Source: Mycolicibacterium mucogenicum DSM 44124 (GTDB lineage: Bacteria; Actinomycetota; Actinomycetes; Mycobacteriales; Mycobacteriaceae). Taken from it: a stretch of 64,000 nt of DNA. Shown here piece by piece: positions 16,755 to 26,075 of this stretch. Numbering within the stretch: position 1 is the first letter of the stretch; each line of letters starts with the position of its first letter. The position numbers and the translations under genes are program-made. Under the pieces are notes generated by a model, which saw only the letters and a list, made by a program, of their open reading frames with translations, was not told the origin of the DNA and did no database searches. The DNA lies in the NCBI RefSeq assembly GCF_005670685.2, contig NZ_CP062008.1, forward strand, positions 3,596,001-3,660,000. Reading direction: 5' to 3'.

Positions 16755-17681
16755 TCAAGATTCCCACACGGCCGGCACGCACCGGAATGCGTTGCCCGCA
16801 GGTGCCACATGGCAGACCGAAGGGAACGGCAGGTGCGTCGCGACGAGCGCCTCGCGGGTCGATGACAGCTCCTGCAGCAGCCCGACGCGCACGCGCGCCG
16901 CCTCCTCGGGGTCGTGTTCGAAGCCGTTGAACCAGTCCGGGTGGTCGAATCCCGCCTGCAGCACGGCGTCACCGGCGAACGTCAGGCGGTCGCCGCCGGA
17001 GGCCAGCCGGACCACACTGTGCCCCGGGGTGTGTCCGCCGGTGCGACGGACCAGCACCCCCGGCGCGACTTCGTACTCGTTCTCGAATGGCCGCAACACG
17101 TTGCGGTACTCGGTCAGAAACCTTGTGGCGGAAGACCGCATTGCATCCTGCATGGCGTCGTTCACCGTGGTGCGGGAAAAGTCCGGTGACTCCCAGAACT
17201 CTGCCTCGGCGGCAGCGGCGTGGATTCGCACGTCCGGGCGCAGCCGGTCCTTCACCCCTTCGACGAGCAGGCCGCCGACGTGATCGAAGTGCATGTGCGT
17301 GAGGACCACGTCGGTCACGGTCGCGAGGTCGATGCCGGCGGCCTCGAGGCGTTCGCCCCAATGTCCGGCCCGTGGCGTGAAGTCCTGGTAGTCGACGCCG
17401 ACTCCGGCGTCGATGAGGATGGTCTGTTCTCCGCGACGGACGACAACCTGATTCAGCGGCAACGCGAGACTGTCGGATGGCAGGAACATGTCGTCCAGCC
17501 AGGCCGCCCGGATTTCAGGGTCGGCGTTGGTCGCCAAGCTCGGAGCCGACATCGGCAGCACGCCGTCGCTGATCACCACGACGTCGATGTCCCCGACCGG
17601 AAGCGCGTAGTACGACGGCACCGGTTGGTCGGGTCCCCGGCCATCGGCTGGTGCGGTGGATTCCACTGTCTCAAGCGTCAT
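16755..17681 (-). CDS. Metallo-beta-lactamase-fold hydrolase, copy 2
   Basis: A 308-aa paralogue of the hydrolase at 13427-14341. The zinc motif is THMHFDHVGG, followed by GGHTPGHS and FAGDAVL. An N-terminal extension of about 20 residues is not shared with copy 1. ATG 17681 lies 53 nt after the CTGA of element E, longer than in most sister genes. It leads a probable operon with the deleted cupin and nitroreductase 2 (44 nt gap). A lactonase-type function is inferred only from the fold. Confidence 0.87.
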   Translation of the reverse strand: MTLETVESTAPADGRGPDQPVPSYYALPVGDIDVVVISDGVLPMSAPSLATNADPEIRAAWLDDMFLPSDSLALPLNQVVVRRGEQTILIDAGVGVDYQDFTPRAGHWGERLEAAGIDLATVTDVVLTHMHFDHVGGLLVEGVKDRLRPDVRIHAAAAEAEFWESPDFSRTTVNDAMQDAMRSSATRFLTEYRNVLRPFENEYEVAPGVLVRRTGGHTPGHSVVRLASGGDRLTFAGDAVLQAGFDHPDWFNGFEHDPEEAARVRVGLLQELSSTREALVATHLPFPSVCHVAPAGNAFRCVPAVWES

Positions 17682-17734
17682 TTCGTATCCCTATCGGCGG
17701 TCCAGCACTGGGGCGGATGCCCCCGGCTGCGGTA

Positions 17735-17784
17735 TTCAGCGTCGTCGCGATGCAGCCTGATCGGACCCTTGGAACCCCGTAGTC
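17735..17784 (-). promoter_or_regulatory. Regulon element E (upstream of MBL copy 2)
   Basis: Minus-strand GACTACG, GGG, TTCCAAGGGTCC, 21 bases, CGCTGAA; 53 nt to the ATG. It lies almost entirely within the 3' end of the ThuA-like gene, where it encodes STTGFQGSD. Confidence 0.75.
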
Positions 17785-18626
17785 GAGACCGGGTGGAGCC
17801 ACCCGGCGATATTGGCGACGTAGTCCTTGAAGACCGTCAGCCGCGCGGGGTCGTTCATGATCTGTGTGCCGGGGACATCGGACACGAACGACGGTGCTCC
17901 GGCGCCGAGATCCCAGTTGTAGTCGGCAAAATGGTGGAACGTGGACTCGGCGACCACGCGGCCCATCGGCCGGCCGTCGGGACATCGCTCACCGTCGACC
18001 ACGACGGCGAGATTGAAGTGCCGGCCGGTCGCGGTACTACGGCCCCTCGCGATTGCCTGGGCGAGCGGACCTTTCGCGGTCACCATGCCTTCATGCGGAT
18101 GCGCGGGGAACCATTCGATGTGCCCGCTCGCGGTGCGGTTGGTACGTAGCAGCTCGTGCGGCTCGCCGTCGACCAGCACCGGCTGGTAGTCGCCATTGGC
18201 GCCCGAGTGGTAGTTGGGCCACGAGATGTTCGGGTTGTCCTGATCGTCTCGCAGATCGGTGGCGTCGCGGGTGTCGTCGTGGAATTCGTTGACCACGCCG
18301 AGAATTCCGAGGCGGTTCAGGCAGCAGCCCAGGTCTTGGTGATCGCGCGCGGTGAGCACACCGCCGCTGCGCTCGCGGAACCGCCGGATGCCGTCGGCGT
18401 CGGCCGCCGTCAGTCCGTCGCCGACGTCGACCGCGAGTAGCCACAACTGGTCGAAATCGAACTCGTCCAGACGGCTCAGCACCGGGTCGTCGGTCAGGCA
18501 TGCCCGATTGCGTGCGGTCACGTGGTGACCGCACGCTCTCAACTCGTCTGCCACCATCGAAAACCGGCTGACGTCCCAATCGTCGGCGCATTCGGTGATC
18601 GTCGTCTGTAACAGGATGCGGGACAC
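17736..18626 (-). CDS. ThuA/class I glutamine amidotransferase-like protein
   Basis: A 296-aa protein with a flavodoxin-like GATase1/ThuA-type fold: an N-terminal beta strand (RILLQTTI), FDQLWLLAVDVGDGLTAADADGIRRF, then GGVLTARDHQDLGCCLNRLG. A cysteine pair lies at the nucleophile-elbow position, but no clear Cys-His-Glu triad was found. Relatives are mostly annotated as hypothetical or sugar-utilisation ThuA proteins, so no activity is assigned. GTG 18626 is supported by the 36-nt spacing to element F. Its C-terminal tail is encoded over element E. Confidence 0.6.
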   Translation of the reverse strand: MSRILLQTTITECADDWDVSRFSMVADELRACGHHVTARNRACLTDDPVLSRLDEFDFDQLWLLAVDVGDGLTAADADGIRRFRERSGGVLTARDHQDLGCCLNRLGILGVVNEFHDDTRDATDLRDDQDNPNISWPNYHSGANGDYQPVLVDGEPHELLRTNRTASGHIEWFPAHPHEGMVTAKGPLAQAIARGRSTATGRHFNLAVVVDGERCPDGRPMGRVVAESTFHHFADYNWDLGAGAPSFVSDVPGTQIMNDPARLTVFKDYVANIAGWLHPVSTTGFQGSDQAASRRR

Positions 18627-18662
18627 GGGACTCTTTCACTTCAAGGGTTTACGCGGAATGTG

Positions 18663-18712
18663 ATCAGCATGGCCGCTCCCCGACCGCGGCGGACCCTTGG
18701 AAGTACGTGGTT
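18663..18712 (-). promoter_or_regulatory. Regulon element F (upstream of the ThuA-like gene)
   Basis: Minus-strand AACCACG, TAC, TTCCAAGGGTCC, 21 bases, TGCTGAT, then 36 nt to the GTG. It lies in the 98-bp gap after the LuxR-type regulator gene. Confidence 0.73.
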
Positions 18713-18724
18713 CGGTGGCGCAGT

Positions 18725-21514
18725 TCAGCGCGCGGGGAACAGCGTGCGCAGCTGCCGCCGCGAGGTGATGCCGAGCTTGACGAAGACTTTTCGTAGGTGC
18801 CATTCGACGGTGTGGGTGCTGATGAACAGCTGGGCACCGATCTCCTGGTTGGTCAGACCGCCGGCGGCCAGTTCGGCGATCTGGGCCTCTTGCGTCGTCA
18901 GCTCGTCACCGGAACTGACCGGCTCCTTGCGGACCTTCTTGCCGGCGGCGATCAGCTCGCGGCGCGTGCGCTCTGCGAACGCCTCTGCCCCCATCCGGTT
19001 GAGCATCTCGAACGCCGCCGCGAGATGCTCCCGCGCCGCCACGCGGCGGTTCATGCGGCGCAGCCATTCCCCGTAACACAGCCGGGCCCGGGCCTGCAGG
19101 AAGATAACCCCGGTGCGCCCGAGCCGTTCGATGGCCTCGGTGTACAGGGCGTCGGCGTCCTCGTCGTCGGCCACCAGGGCGCGCGCGTGGGCGAGCGCTC
19201 CCAGTCCCCAATCGGTGCCGCTGGCGCCCGCGCGCGCGGCCAGCCGCTGCACTGCCCACTCCGCGGTTTGCTTGTCGCCGATGCGCGTTGCGGCTTCGGC
19301 GAGCTCGATCAGACCCCAGCTGTAGAAGCCGAGATCGTCATAGTCGCAACAGTTCCTGGCCGCCGCGAACGCTTCGGCATAACGCCCGAGTCCGTTGTAG
19401 ACGACCGCCGAAAGAAACCCAGTGACCCCGAGTACCCGGCCTTCGCCGCGGGCCGCCGCATCGGCCGCCGCGGACTCGATGAGGCCGACCGCATCGGTGG
19501 CAACCCCACGAAACGCCGCCAACGACAGCGAGTGGTACCGCAACGGGGCATAGTCGGTCGCCGCCGAGATGACGGCAGCCTCAGCGATAAGTGCTGCCGC
19601 CGTGTCGAATTCGCCTGCCAGGAGATGCACACCGGCCCCGAAGGCGAGTGCGGGCGGAAGCGCGGCCAAGGCACCGGCGTCACGCGCCTGACGAATCACG
19701 GCGGTGGCCAGCAGTCGGTGGATGCCGTCATCCCAAATCTCGCCGACGGCCGATTCCTGAACGATGGCCAGTCCCAACGGCATCCACCGCAGGAGCTGGC
19801 CGTCGGCGTCCTGCGCGTGCCGGCACATGAGCTCCAGCGCGGCGCGCATCTGTTCGGTACCGCCGCCGGTGACGATCCGGCTCGCCACCCCGCTCAGCAG
19901 CAAGTCCACCGGCCGTTGCAGCTCGGCCGCACTGCCGAGGGCAGCGCCCGCGGCCTCGGCCACCTGTAGCAGCATGTCCGGCCCACCCAGCCGGCCCGCA
20001 TACATCGCCGCGGCGAGCGCCTCGAGATATGTCTCGTGGGCAAGGTCGGCATCGAGCGTCTCGAGATCTCGTGCCGCGGCGAGCAACTTCTGCACGGCGT
20101 CGCTGAGCGGCGGCACGCCGGGCCCGCCGCCGCGGCTGCGGGCGAATTGCATCTCGGCCCGCAACCGATCCACTTGCGCCCGTTGCAGATTCGTCAGTGG
20201 CCCGAGTTCGGCGATCGCCAGGAGTTCATGCGCCGCAGCCGGTGCCGCCGCGTCGCGCTTGGCCTGTGCCGCCGCGAGCGCTCGTGCCGCGCGCAGGGCC
20301 GGGTCCGCGGTGAGAACCGTCGCGCGTTCCAGGAAGGCCGCTGCCGCGGCGACGCCGCCTTTGCTCTTGGCCCGGCCGGCGGAGCGCTCGAGATCCGCGG
20401 CGACAGCGTCGTCGGGCCCCGCCGCCGCGTGGGCGAAATGCCATGCGCGGCGGTCGGGATCCTGCCGGGGATCGGTGGCCTCGGCCAGAGCCCGATGGAC
20501 CGCTCGGCGCGCGTTCACGTCGGCCGCACGATAGACAGCCGAACGCATCAACGGATGGCCGAAACGCACCCGCGCGCCGAACTCGATGAGTCCGGCTGCC
20601 TCGGCCGGCGCCAGCGCACCGACGGACAGCCCCAAAGTCGTTGCGGCCCTCTGGAACAGCGCCGCGTCCCCAACCGAGTCGGCGGCGGCGAGGAACAACA
20701 GTTGCTGAGCAGCCGGTGGCAGCGCCTCGACGCGACGCCGGTAGCCGTCCTCGACCTGCCTCGTCACGCTGCGCCCGGTGCCCATGTTCCAGAAGCCACC
20801 GGCGAGCTCGGCGGCAGAAACACTGCGGGGGACCTCGAGGAGCGCCAGCGGGATCCCTCGCGTCTCGGCGACGACGCGGTCGCGCACCCGTTCGTCAACC
20901 CGCCCCAACAGCACCGAATCGAGCAGGTCGCGGGCGTCGGCATCGGACAGCCCCGTCACCGCCAGCTCCGGCAGCGTCCCCAGCGCCTCGGCTCCGGCGT
21001 CACGGGCCGCGAACAGCAGCACGACAGGCTCGGCGAGGAAGCGCCGAGCCACGAAAGCGAGGGTCTGCACCGACACCTGATCGAGCCACTGCGCGTCGTC
21101 GACCACACACAACAGCGGCTGATCCGCCGTTGCGGCGGCCAACAGGCTCAGCACCGCGAGCCCCACCAGGAAACGGTCCGGCGGCGCTCCGACGCCGCGG
21201 CCGAAGGCCACGTCCAATGCACCCCGCTGCGGCGTCGGCAACTCGTCGAGGTGATGCATCAGCGGTGCGCACAGCTGCTGCAGGCCCGCGTAGGCCAGCT
21301 CCATGTCGGACTCGACGCCCGTCACCTGGACACAGCGGAATCCGTCCGCGGCATTGACCGCATACCTCAGCAGCGCGGTCTTCCCGACCCCCGCCTCGCC
21401 CCGCAGGACCAGCACCTGACTGCTGCCCGACCGCGCGGCCGACAACAGGCCGCGCAGCGTCGTGATCTCGCTGTCGCGGCCACGCAAGACCGGCCCGCGA
21501 TCCTGGCTCGCCAT
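18725..21514 (-). CDS. Large ATP-binding LuxR-family (LAL) transcriptional regulator
   Basis: A 929-aa regulator. An N-terminal AAA/NACHT-like ATPase has Walker [12 protein letters not shown] (about residues 40-50) and a Walker B-like [12 protein letters not shown]; a long helical middle region follows. The C-terminal LuxR helix-turn-helix is [47 protein letters not shown] proteins bind a ligand and ATP and then activate nearby operons. It sits directly upstream of the motif-bearing genes on the same strand, making it a candidate reader of elements A-F besides the sigma factor. No copy of the element precedes its own gene. ATG 21514 is chosen; GTG 21523 is possible. Confidence 0.9.
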   Translation of the reverse strand: MASQDRGPVLRGRDSEITTLRGLLSAARSGSSQVLVLRGEAGVGKTALLRYAVNAADGFRCVQVTGVESDMELAYAGLQQLCAPLMHHLDELPTPQRGALDVAFGRGVGAPPDRFLVGLAVLSLLAAATADQPLLCVVDDAQWLDQVSVQTLAFVARRFLAEPVVLLFAARDAGAEALGTLPELAVTGLSDADARDLLDSVLLGRVDERVRDRVVAETRGIPLALLEVPRSVSAAELAGGFWNMGTGRSVTRQVEDGYRRRVEALPPAAQQLLFLAAADSVGDAALFQRAATTLGLSVGALAPAEAAGLIEFGARVRFGHPLMRSAVYRAADVNARRAVHRALAEATDPRQDPDRRAWHFAHAAAGPDDAVAADLERSAGRAKSKGGVAAAAAFLERATVLTADPALRAARALAAAQAKRDAAAPAAAHELLAIAELGPLTNLQRAQVDRLRAEMQFARSRGGGPGVPPLSDAVQKLLAAARDLETLDADLAHETYLEALAAAMYAGRLGGPDMLLQVAEAAGAALGSAAELQRPVDLLLSGVASRIVTGGGTEQMRAALELMCRHAQDADGQLLRWMPLGLAIVQESAVGEIWDDGIHRLLATAVIRQARDAGALAALPPALAFGAGVHLLAGEFDTAAALIAEAAVISAATDYAPLRYHSLSLAAFRGVATDAVGLIESAAADAAARGEGRVLGVTGFLSAVVYNGLGRYAEAFAAARNCCDYDDLGFYSWGLIELAEAATRIGDKQTAEWAVQRLAARAGASGTDWGLGALAHARALVADDEDADALYTEAIERLGRTGVIFLQARARLCYGEWLRRMNRRVAAREHLAAAFEMLNRMGAEAFAERTRRELIAAGKKVRKEPVSSGDELTTQEAQIAELAAGGLTNQEIGAQLFISTHTVEWHLRKVFVKLGITSRRQLRTLFPAR

Positions 21515-21559
21515 CGGCACCACCGTTCTGGTTGCTGTCAGCAGTCATGCCCAGACACA

Positions 21560-21593
21560 AAGGTGCCCCAAAACCGAAGTTTTGGGGCACCTT
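21560..21593 (-). terminator. Rho-independent-like terminator of etfBA
   Basis: A 15-bp perfect stem (AAGGTGCCCCAAAAC / GTTTTGGGGCACCTT) with a 4-nt CGAA loop, 24 nt downstream of the etfA stop and upstream of the LuxR-type gene. Confidence 0.88.
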
Positions 21594-21617
21594 CGCTTCT
21601 GCTCACGCAGAAAAAAA

Positions 21618-22574
21618 TCAGCCCTTACGAGCCTTGATGGCGTCGGTCAGCTGCGGTGCGACCTGGAACAGGTCACCCACGATGCCGAGGTCGGCGATCT
21701 CGAAGATCGGGGCCTCTTCGTCCTTGTTGACCGCAACGATGGTCTTGGACGTCTGCATGCCGGCGCGGTGCTGGATGGCGCCCGAGATGCCGAGGGCGAT
21801 GTACAGCTGCGGGGCAACGGTCTTACCGGTCTGGCCGACCTGGAACTGACCGCCGTAGTAGCCCGAGTCGACCGCGGCACGCGAAGCACCGACAGCACCG
21901 CCGAGCGAGTCGGCCAGGGCCTCGACGACCGCGAAGTTGTCGGCGCTGCCGACACCACGGCCACCGGCGACCACGACGCTGGCCTCGGTGAGCTCCGGAC
22001 GGTCACCGGCGACGGCCGGCTCGCGCGAGGTGATCTTGGTGGCGTTCTCGGCCTGGGCCGGAACCTCGACGTTGACGACCTCACCGGCGCCGTCGGCCGG
22101 GGCAGCCTCGACGGCACCCGGACGGACAGCGATCACCGGGAGCACGTCGTTGGCCTGCGCCTCGACGGTGTAAGCGCCACCGAAGATGCTGTGCACACCG
22201 ATGCCACCGGCCTTGACGTCGACGACGTCGACCAGCAGGCCGGCACCCAGGCGGGCCGCCAGACGACCGGCGACCTCTTTGCCCTCGGTGCTGGCGACCG
22301 TCAGAACGGCGGCCGGGGCCGCGGACTCGACGAGAGCCTCCAGCACGTCGACGGTCGGGGTGACCAGGAAGTTGGCCGCGTCGGCCGACTCCGCGACGTA
22401 GATCTTGGCCGCACCGGCGGCCTTGAGGGCGTCGGTCAGCGGCGCGGCGGTGCCGGGGGCACCCACCACAACTGCCGACGGCTCACCGAGCACACGGGCA
22501 GCGGTGATCAGTTCGGTGCTCACCTTCTTGAGGGCACCATCGGCGTGCTCGACGAGCACAAGTACTTCAGCCAT
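21618..22574 (-). CDS. etfA: Electron transfer flavoprotein alpha subunit (FixB)
   Basis: A 318-aa ETF alpha subunit. The N-terminal half is the ETF fold ([21 protein letters not shown]). The C-terminal FAD domain carries [44 protein letters not shown] and [22 protein letters not shown]. It passes electrons from acyl-CoA dehydrogenases to the quinone pool through ETF:quinone oxidoreductase. It follows etfB by 46 nt in the same operon and is ended by the hairpin at 21560-21593. The homologue is Rv3028c. Confidence 0.97.
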   Translation of the reverse strand: MAEVLVLVEHADGALKKVSTELITAARVLGEPSAVVVGAPGTAAPLTDALKAAGAAKIYVAESADAANFLVTPTVDVLEALVESAAPAAVLTVASTEGKEVAGRLAARLGAGLLVDVVDVKAGGIGVHSIFGGAYTVEAQANDVLPVIAVRPGAVEAAPADGAGEVVNVEVPAQAENATKITSREPAVAGDRPELTEASVVVAGGRGVGSADNFAVVEALADSLGGAVGASRAAVDSGYYGGQFQVGQTGKTVAPQLYIALGISGAIQHRAGMQTSKTIVAVNKDEEAPIFEIADLGIVGDLFQVAPQLTDAIKARKG

Positions 22575-22620
22575 GCGTATTTGCCTCTGTGTCTTTCTGG
22601 AAGTTTCGGTGTGGTGGGGG

Positions 22621-23421
22621 CTAGATCAGCTTCTGACCAACGAGGTACTCGGCGATCTTGGTGCCGCCCTCGCCCTCGTCGGCGATCTTCTCGCCCGCGG
22701 CCTTGGCCGGCTTCGGCGTCGACGACAGCACCTTGCTGCTGGCGTTGGCGACACCGACCTCGTCGGCCTCGACACCGATCTCAGCCAGCGTCAGCACGGT
22801 GACCGGCTTCTTCTTGGCGGCCATGATGCCCTTGAACGACGGGAAGCGGGCTTCGCCGATGCGCTCGTTGACGCTCACGACGGCGGGCAGGGTGGCCTCC
22901 AGGCCGAAGACGCCCTCGTCGGTCTCACGCTCGCCGGTGACCTTGCCACCCTCGACGGAGATGCTGCGCAGCGAGGTCAGCTGCGGCAGGCCCAGCAGCT
23001 CGGCGATGACGGCCGGAACCGCGCCACCCACGCCGTCGGTGGACTCGTTGCCACCGATGACCAGCTCGGCGCCCTCGATGGTGCCCAGCGCGCGGGCCAG
23101 GGTCCAACCGGTCTGGACGATGTCCGAGCCCTTGAGCTGGTCGTCCTTCACGTGCACCGCGTTGTCGGCGCCCATGGACAGAGCCTTGCGGATGGCCTCG
23201 GTGGCCCGCTCCGGTCCGACGGTCAGCACGGTGACGGTGCCGGCGCCGCCGGCGGCCTCTTCCTTCTCCTTGATCTGCAGCGCAGCCTCGACGGCGCGCT
23301 CGTTGATCTCGTCGAGCACCGCGTCCGCGGACTCGCGGTCGAGGGTGAAGTCGCCGTCGTTGAGCTTGCGCTCCGACTCATAGTCAGGGACCTGTTTGAT
23401 CAGGACCACGATGTTCGTCAT
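22621..23421 (-). CDS. etfB: Electron transfer flavoprotein beta subunit (FixA)
   Basis: A 266-aa ETF beta subunit beginning TNIVVLIKQVPDYESERKL. It has the AMP-binding family segment VLTVGPERATEAIRKALSMGADNAVH and the signature-like region from VSVNERIGEARFPSFKGIMAAKKK. It pairs with EtfA in the electron chain for beta-oxidation and amino-acid catabolism. It is first in the operon. The 264-bp gap to the divergent methyltransferase gene holds a GTTAC-N6-GTAAC inverted repeat that may be its operator. The homologue is Rv3029c. Confidence 0.97.
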   Translation of the reverse strand: MTNIVVLIKQVPDYESERKLNDGDFTLDRESADAVLDEINERAVEAALQIKEKEEAAGGAGTVTVLTVGPERATEAIRKALSMGADNAVHVKDDQLKGSDIVQTGWTLARALGTIEGAELVIGGNESTDGVGGAVPAVIAELLGLPQLTSLRSISVEGGKVTGERETDEGVFGLEATLPAVVSVNERIGEARFPSFKGIMAAKKKPVTVLTLAEIGVEADEVGVANASSKVLSSTPKPAKAAGEKIADEGEGGTKIAEYLVGQKLI

Positions 23422-23492
23422 GGGTGTGGTTCGTCCTCCTCGATGAGGCCGGCGGTCGGCCTGGCATTCACGATTAACGCAACGACCAACAT

Positions 23493-23508
23493 GTTACTAC
23501 TCGGTAAC
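23493..23508. promoter_or_regulatory. Inverted repeat GTTAC-N6-GTAAC between etfB and the methyltransferase gene
   Basis: A 5-bp perfect inverted repeat about 70 bp upstream of etfB. TetR-type fatty-acid regulators of mycobacteria bind comparable sites, but the regulator is not identified. Nothing else was recognised in the rest of 23422-23685. Confidence 0.4.
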
Positions 23509-23685
23509 TTATGTGGCATGGCGCAGGAACACCATAGCTGGTCGAACGCGGCCCGAGGATGCCGCCTTTTGTTTTCTTGACCACACTTGAGGGTGTTGGG
23601 CAACATGACAGAACCAGCAGGTGGGACGGCCCAACCGATCGGGCATGGGATCAGCGGTACCACTCTGGGCTAGCCTGCCTATCTA

Positions 23686-24483
23686 ATGAGCACTTTTCCC
23701 GAAACCCAGCCGGACAGCCACGCGGCAACCTCAGTGCCAGTGATGCCACTGACCGGTGAGCGCACCGTCCCGGACCTGGCCGAGGAGAACTACTGGTTCC
23801 GGCGCCACGAGGTGGTCTACCGGCGCCTGGTCGAGCGCTGCCGCGACCGCGACGTCCTCGAGGCCGGTGCCGGCGAGGGCTACGGCGCCGACCTCATCGC
23901 CGACGTCGCGCGGCGGGTGATCGGGCTGGACTACGACGAGTCCTCCGTGGCGCACATCCGCGCCCGCTACCCGCGGGTCGAGATGCTGCACGGCAACCTG
24001 GCCGCATTGCCGCTCCCCGACGCCTCCGTCGACGTCGTCGTCAACTTCCAGGTGATCGAACACCTCTGGGACCAAGGGCAATTCGTCGCCGAATGCCTGC
24101 GGGTGCTGCGCCCGGGTGGCGTGCTACTGATGTCCACGCCCAACCGGATCACCTTCACCCCCGGCAGCGACACCCCGCTGAACCCGTTCCACACCCGGGA
24201 ACTGAACGCCGCCGAGATGACCGAACTGCTGACCGAACAGGGCTTCGTCATGGAGGCCATGCTGGGCGTGTATCACGGCGCCGGACTGCGTGAGCTCGAC
24301 GCCCGGCACGGCGGCTCCATCATCCAGGCCCAGATCGACCGCGCCGTGGCCGACGCACCCTGGCCCGCGGACCTGCTGGCCGACGTGGCCGCGGTGACGA
24401 TCGACGACTTCGATCTGCTGGACGCCGACGCCGCGAACATCGATGACAGCCTCGACCTGGTGGCAATCGCGGTGCGGCCGTGA
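23686..24483 (+). CDS. SAM-dependent methyltransferase of the methylglucose lipopolysaccharide cluster
   Basis: A 265-aa class I methyltransferase. The SAM-binding motif VLEAGAGEGYGADL is near residue 60; VVNFQVIEHLWDQ (motif post-I/IV) and LRPGGVLLMSTPN follow. The homologue Rv3030 belongs to the cluster for 6-O-methylglucose lipopolysaccharides, cytosolic polysaccharides that bind long-chain acyl-CoA; a role in O-methylating glucose is likely from context. Its stop overlaps the next start by 4 nt (GTGA), coupling it to the GH57 enzyme. Confidence 0.9.
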   Translation: MSTFPETQPDSHAATSVPVMPLTGERTVPDLAEENYWFRRHEVVYRRLVERCRDRDVLEAGAGEGYGADLIADVARRVIGLDYDESSVAHIRARYPRVEMLHGNLAALPLPDASVDVVVNFQVIEHLWDQGQFVAECLRVLRPGGVLLMSTPNRITFTPGSDTPLNPFHTRELNAAEMTELLTEQGFVMEAMLGVYHGAGLRELDARHGGSIIQAQIDRAVADAPWPADLLADVAAVTIDDFDLLDADAANIDDSLDLVAIAVRP

Positions 24484-26075
24484 GTGATTCGTCGAGCGCA
24501 CCAGTACCGGGGATGTTCACCCTGGTGCTGCATACGCACCTGCCGTGGCTGGCCCACCATGGCCGCTGGCCGGTCGGCGAGGAGTGGCTGTACCAGTCGT
24601 GGGCGACGGCCTATCTGCCCCTGACGCGCGTGCTGCGCGAGCTGGCGGAGGAAGGCCGCGGCCACCTGCTGACCCTCGGCATGACGCCCGTCGTCACCGC
24701 CCAGCTCGACGATCCGTACTGCCTGGCCGGTATGCAGCAGTGGCTGTCCAACTGGCAGCTGCGCGCGCTGGAGGCGACCACCGTGCGGGGCGGCCGGGGC
24801 GAGCGGAGCGACGGGACAGACTCCAGCGGCGCCCCTGAGACGTTCAACTCACCGGAAGCGTTGCGCGCCTTCGGTGTTCACGAGCACCAGCAGGCCGGTG
24901 CGGCGCTCGCCGAGTTCGCCGATCACTGGCAGCACGGCGGCAGCCCGGTGCTGCGGCAGCTCATCGGCGCGGGCACCATCGAACTGCTCGGCGGCCCGCT
25001 GTCACATCCGTTCCAGCCGCTGCTCAACCCCCGGCTGCGGGAGTTCGCGCTGCGCGAGGGCCTGGCCGACGCCGGCGCCCGCTTCGCGCACACCCCCGGC
25101 GGCATCTGGGCACCCGAATGCGCCTACGCCCCCGGCATGGAGACCGGCTACGCCGCCGCCGGCGTCACCCACTTCATGGTCGACGGCCCGTCACTGCACG
25201 GCGACACCGCGCTCGGCCGTCCCGTGGGCGAGTCGGACGTCGTCGCCTTCGGCCGCGACCTGCAGGTCAGCTACCGCGTGTGGTCGCCCAAGTCCGGCTA
25301 CCCGGGGCACCCGGCGTACCGCGACTTCCACACGTACGACCACCTCACCGGCCTCAAGCCGGCCCGGGTCACCGGCCGCACCGTCCCGTCGGAGTCCAAG
25401 GCCCCGTACGAGCCGGAGCGGGCCACCGCCGCGATCGACGCGCACGTCGCGGATTTCGTGAACACGGTTCGGCGCCGGCTGCTCTCGGAGTCCGAGCGCA
25501 CCGGGCGCCCGGCCCACGTCGTCGCCGCTTTCGACACCGAACTGTTCGGGCACTGGTGGCATGAGGGACCGGAGTGGCTGGGACGCGTATTGCGCGCGCT
25601 GCCGGCCGCCGGTGTCCAGGTGGGCACCCTGTCGGACGCGATCAACAACGGGTTCGTCGGCTCCCCCGTCGAACTGCCGCCCAGTTCCTGGGGCTCGGGC
25701 AAGGACTGGCAGGTCTGGTCCGGCGAGCAGGTCGCCGACTTCGTGACGCTCAACGCCGAGGTCGTCGATACCGCGCTGACCACGGTGGACAAGGTCCTGG
25801 CGCAGGATTCGGCGTACCCGGCCCGTGACCGCGTGGCCGACCAGATCCTGCGCGAAGCCCTGCTGACCGTCTCGAGCGACTGGCCCTTCATGGTGAGCAA
25901 AGACACCGCGGCGGAATATGCTCGCTATCGCGCGCACCTGCACGCGCACGCCACCCGGGAGATCGCCGGTGCCCTCGCGTCTGGACGACGCGACCAGGCC
26001 CAGAAGCTCGCGGAGGGTTGGAACCGCGCCGACGGACTGTTCGGCGCCCTGGACGCGCGGAGGTTGCCGCGATGA
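24480..26075 (+). CDS. GH57-family 1,4-alpha-glucan branching enzyme
   Basis: A 531-aa GH57 enzyme with a C-terminal DUF1957-type helical domain. The nucleophile is E213 (WAPECAYAPG) and the acid/base D352 (FDTELFGHWW). The N-terminal HTHLPWLAHHGRWP is diagnostic. It should form alpha-1,6 branches in methylglucose lipopolysaccharide and perhaps glycogen, as proposed for Rv3031. Residues about 103-120 (RGGRGERSDGTDSS) are a low-complexity insert encoded by GGCGAGCGGAGCGACGGGAC, which looks like a small repeat in the coding sequence. It is coupled to the upstream methyltransferase. Confidence 0.94.
   Translation: MSDSSSAPVPGMFTLVLHTHLPWLAHHGRWPVGEEWLYQSWATAYLPLTRVLRELAEEGRGHLLTLGMTPVVTAQLDDPYCLAGMQQWLSNWQLRALEATTVRGGRGERSDGTDSSGAPETFNSPEALRAFGVHEHQQAGAALAEFADHWQHGGSPVLRQLIGAGTIELLGGPLSHPFQPLLNPRLREFALREGLADAGARFAHTPGGIWAPECAYAPGMETGYAAAGVTHFMVDGPSLHGDTALGRPVGESDVVAFGRDLQVSYRVWSPKSGYPGHPAYRDFHTYDHLTGLKPARVTGRTVPSESKAPYEPERATAAIDAHVADFVNTVRRRLLSESERTGRPAHVVAAFDTELFGHWWHEGPEWLGRVLRALPAAGVQVGTLSDAINNGFVGSPVELPPSSWGSGKDWQVWSGEQVADFVTLNAEVVDTALTTVDKVLAQDSAYPARDRVADQILREALLTVSSDWPFMVSKDTAAEYARYRAHLHAHATREIAGALASGRRDQAQKLAEGWNRADGLFGALDARRLPR

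Noticed and set aside
16711..16790. Possible element before the deleted cupin copy
   Set aside because: No 12-mer or CTGA box at the required spacing; the remnant is more likely read from element E.
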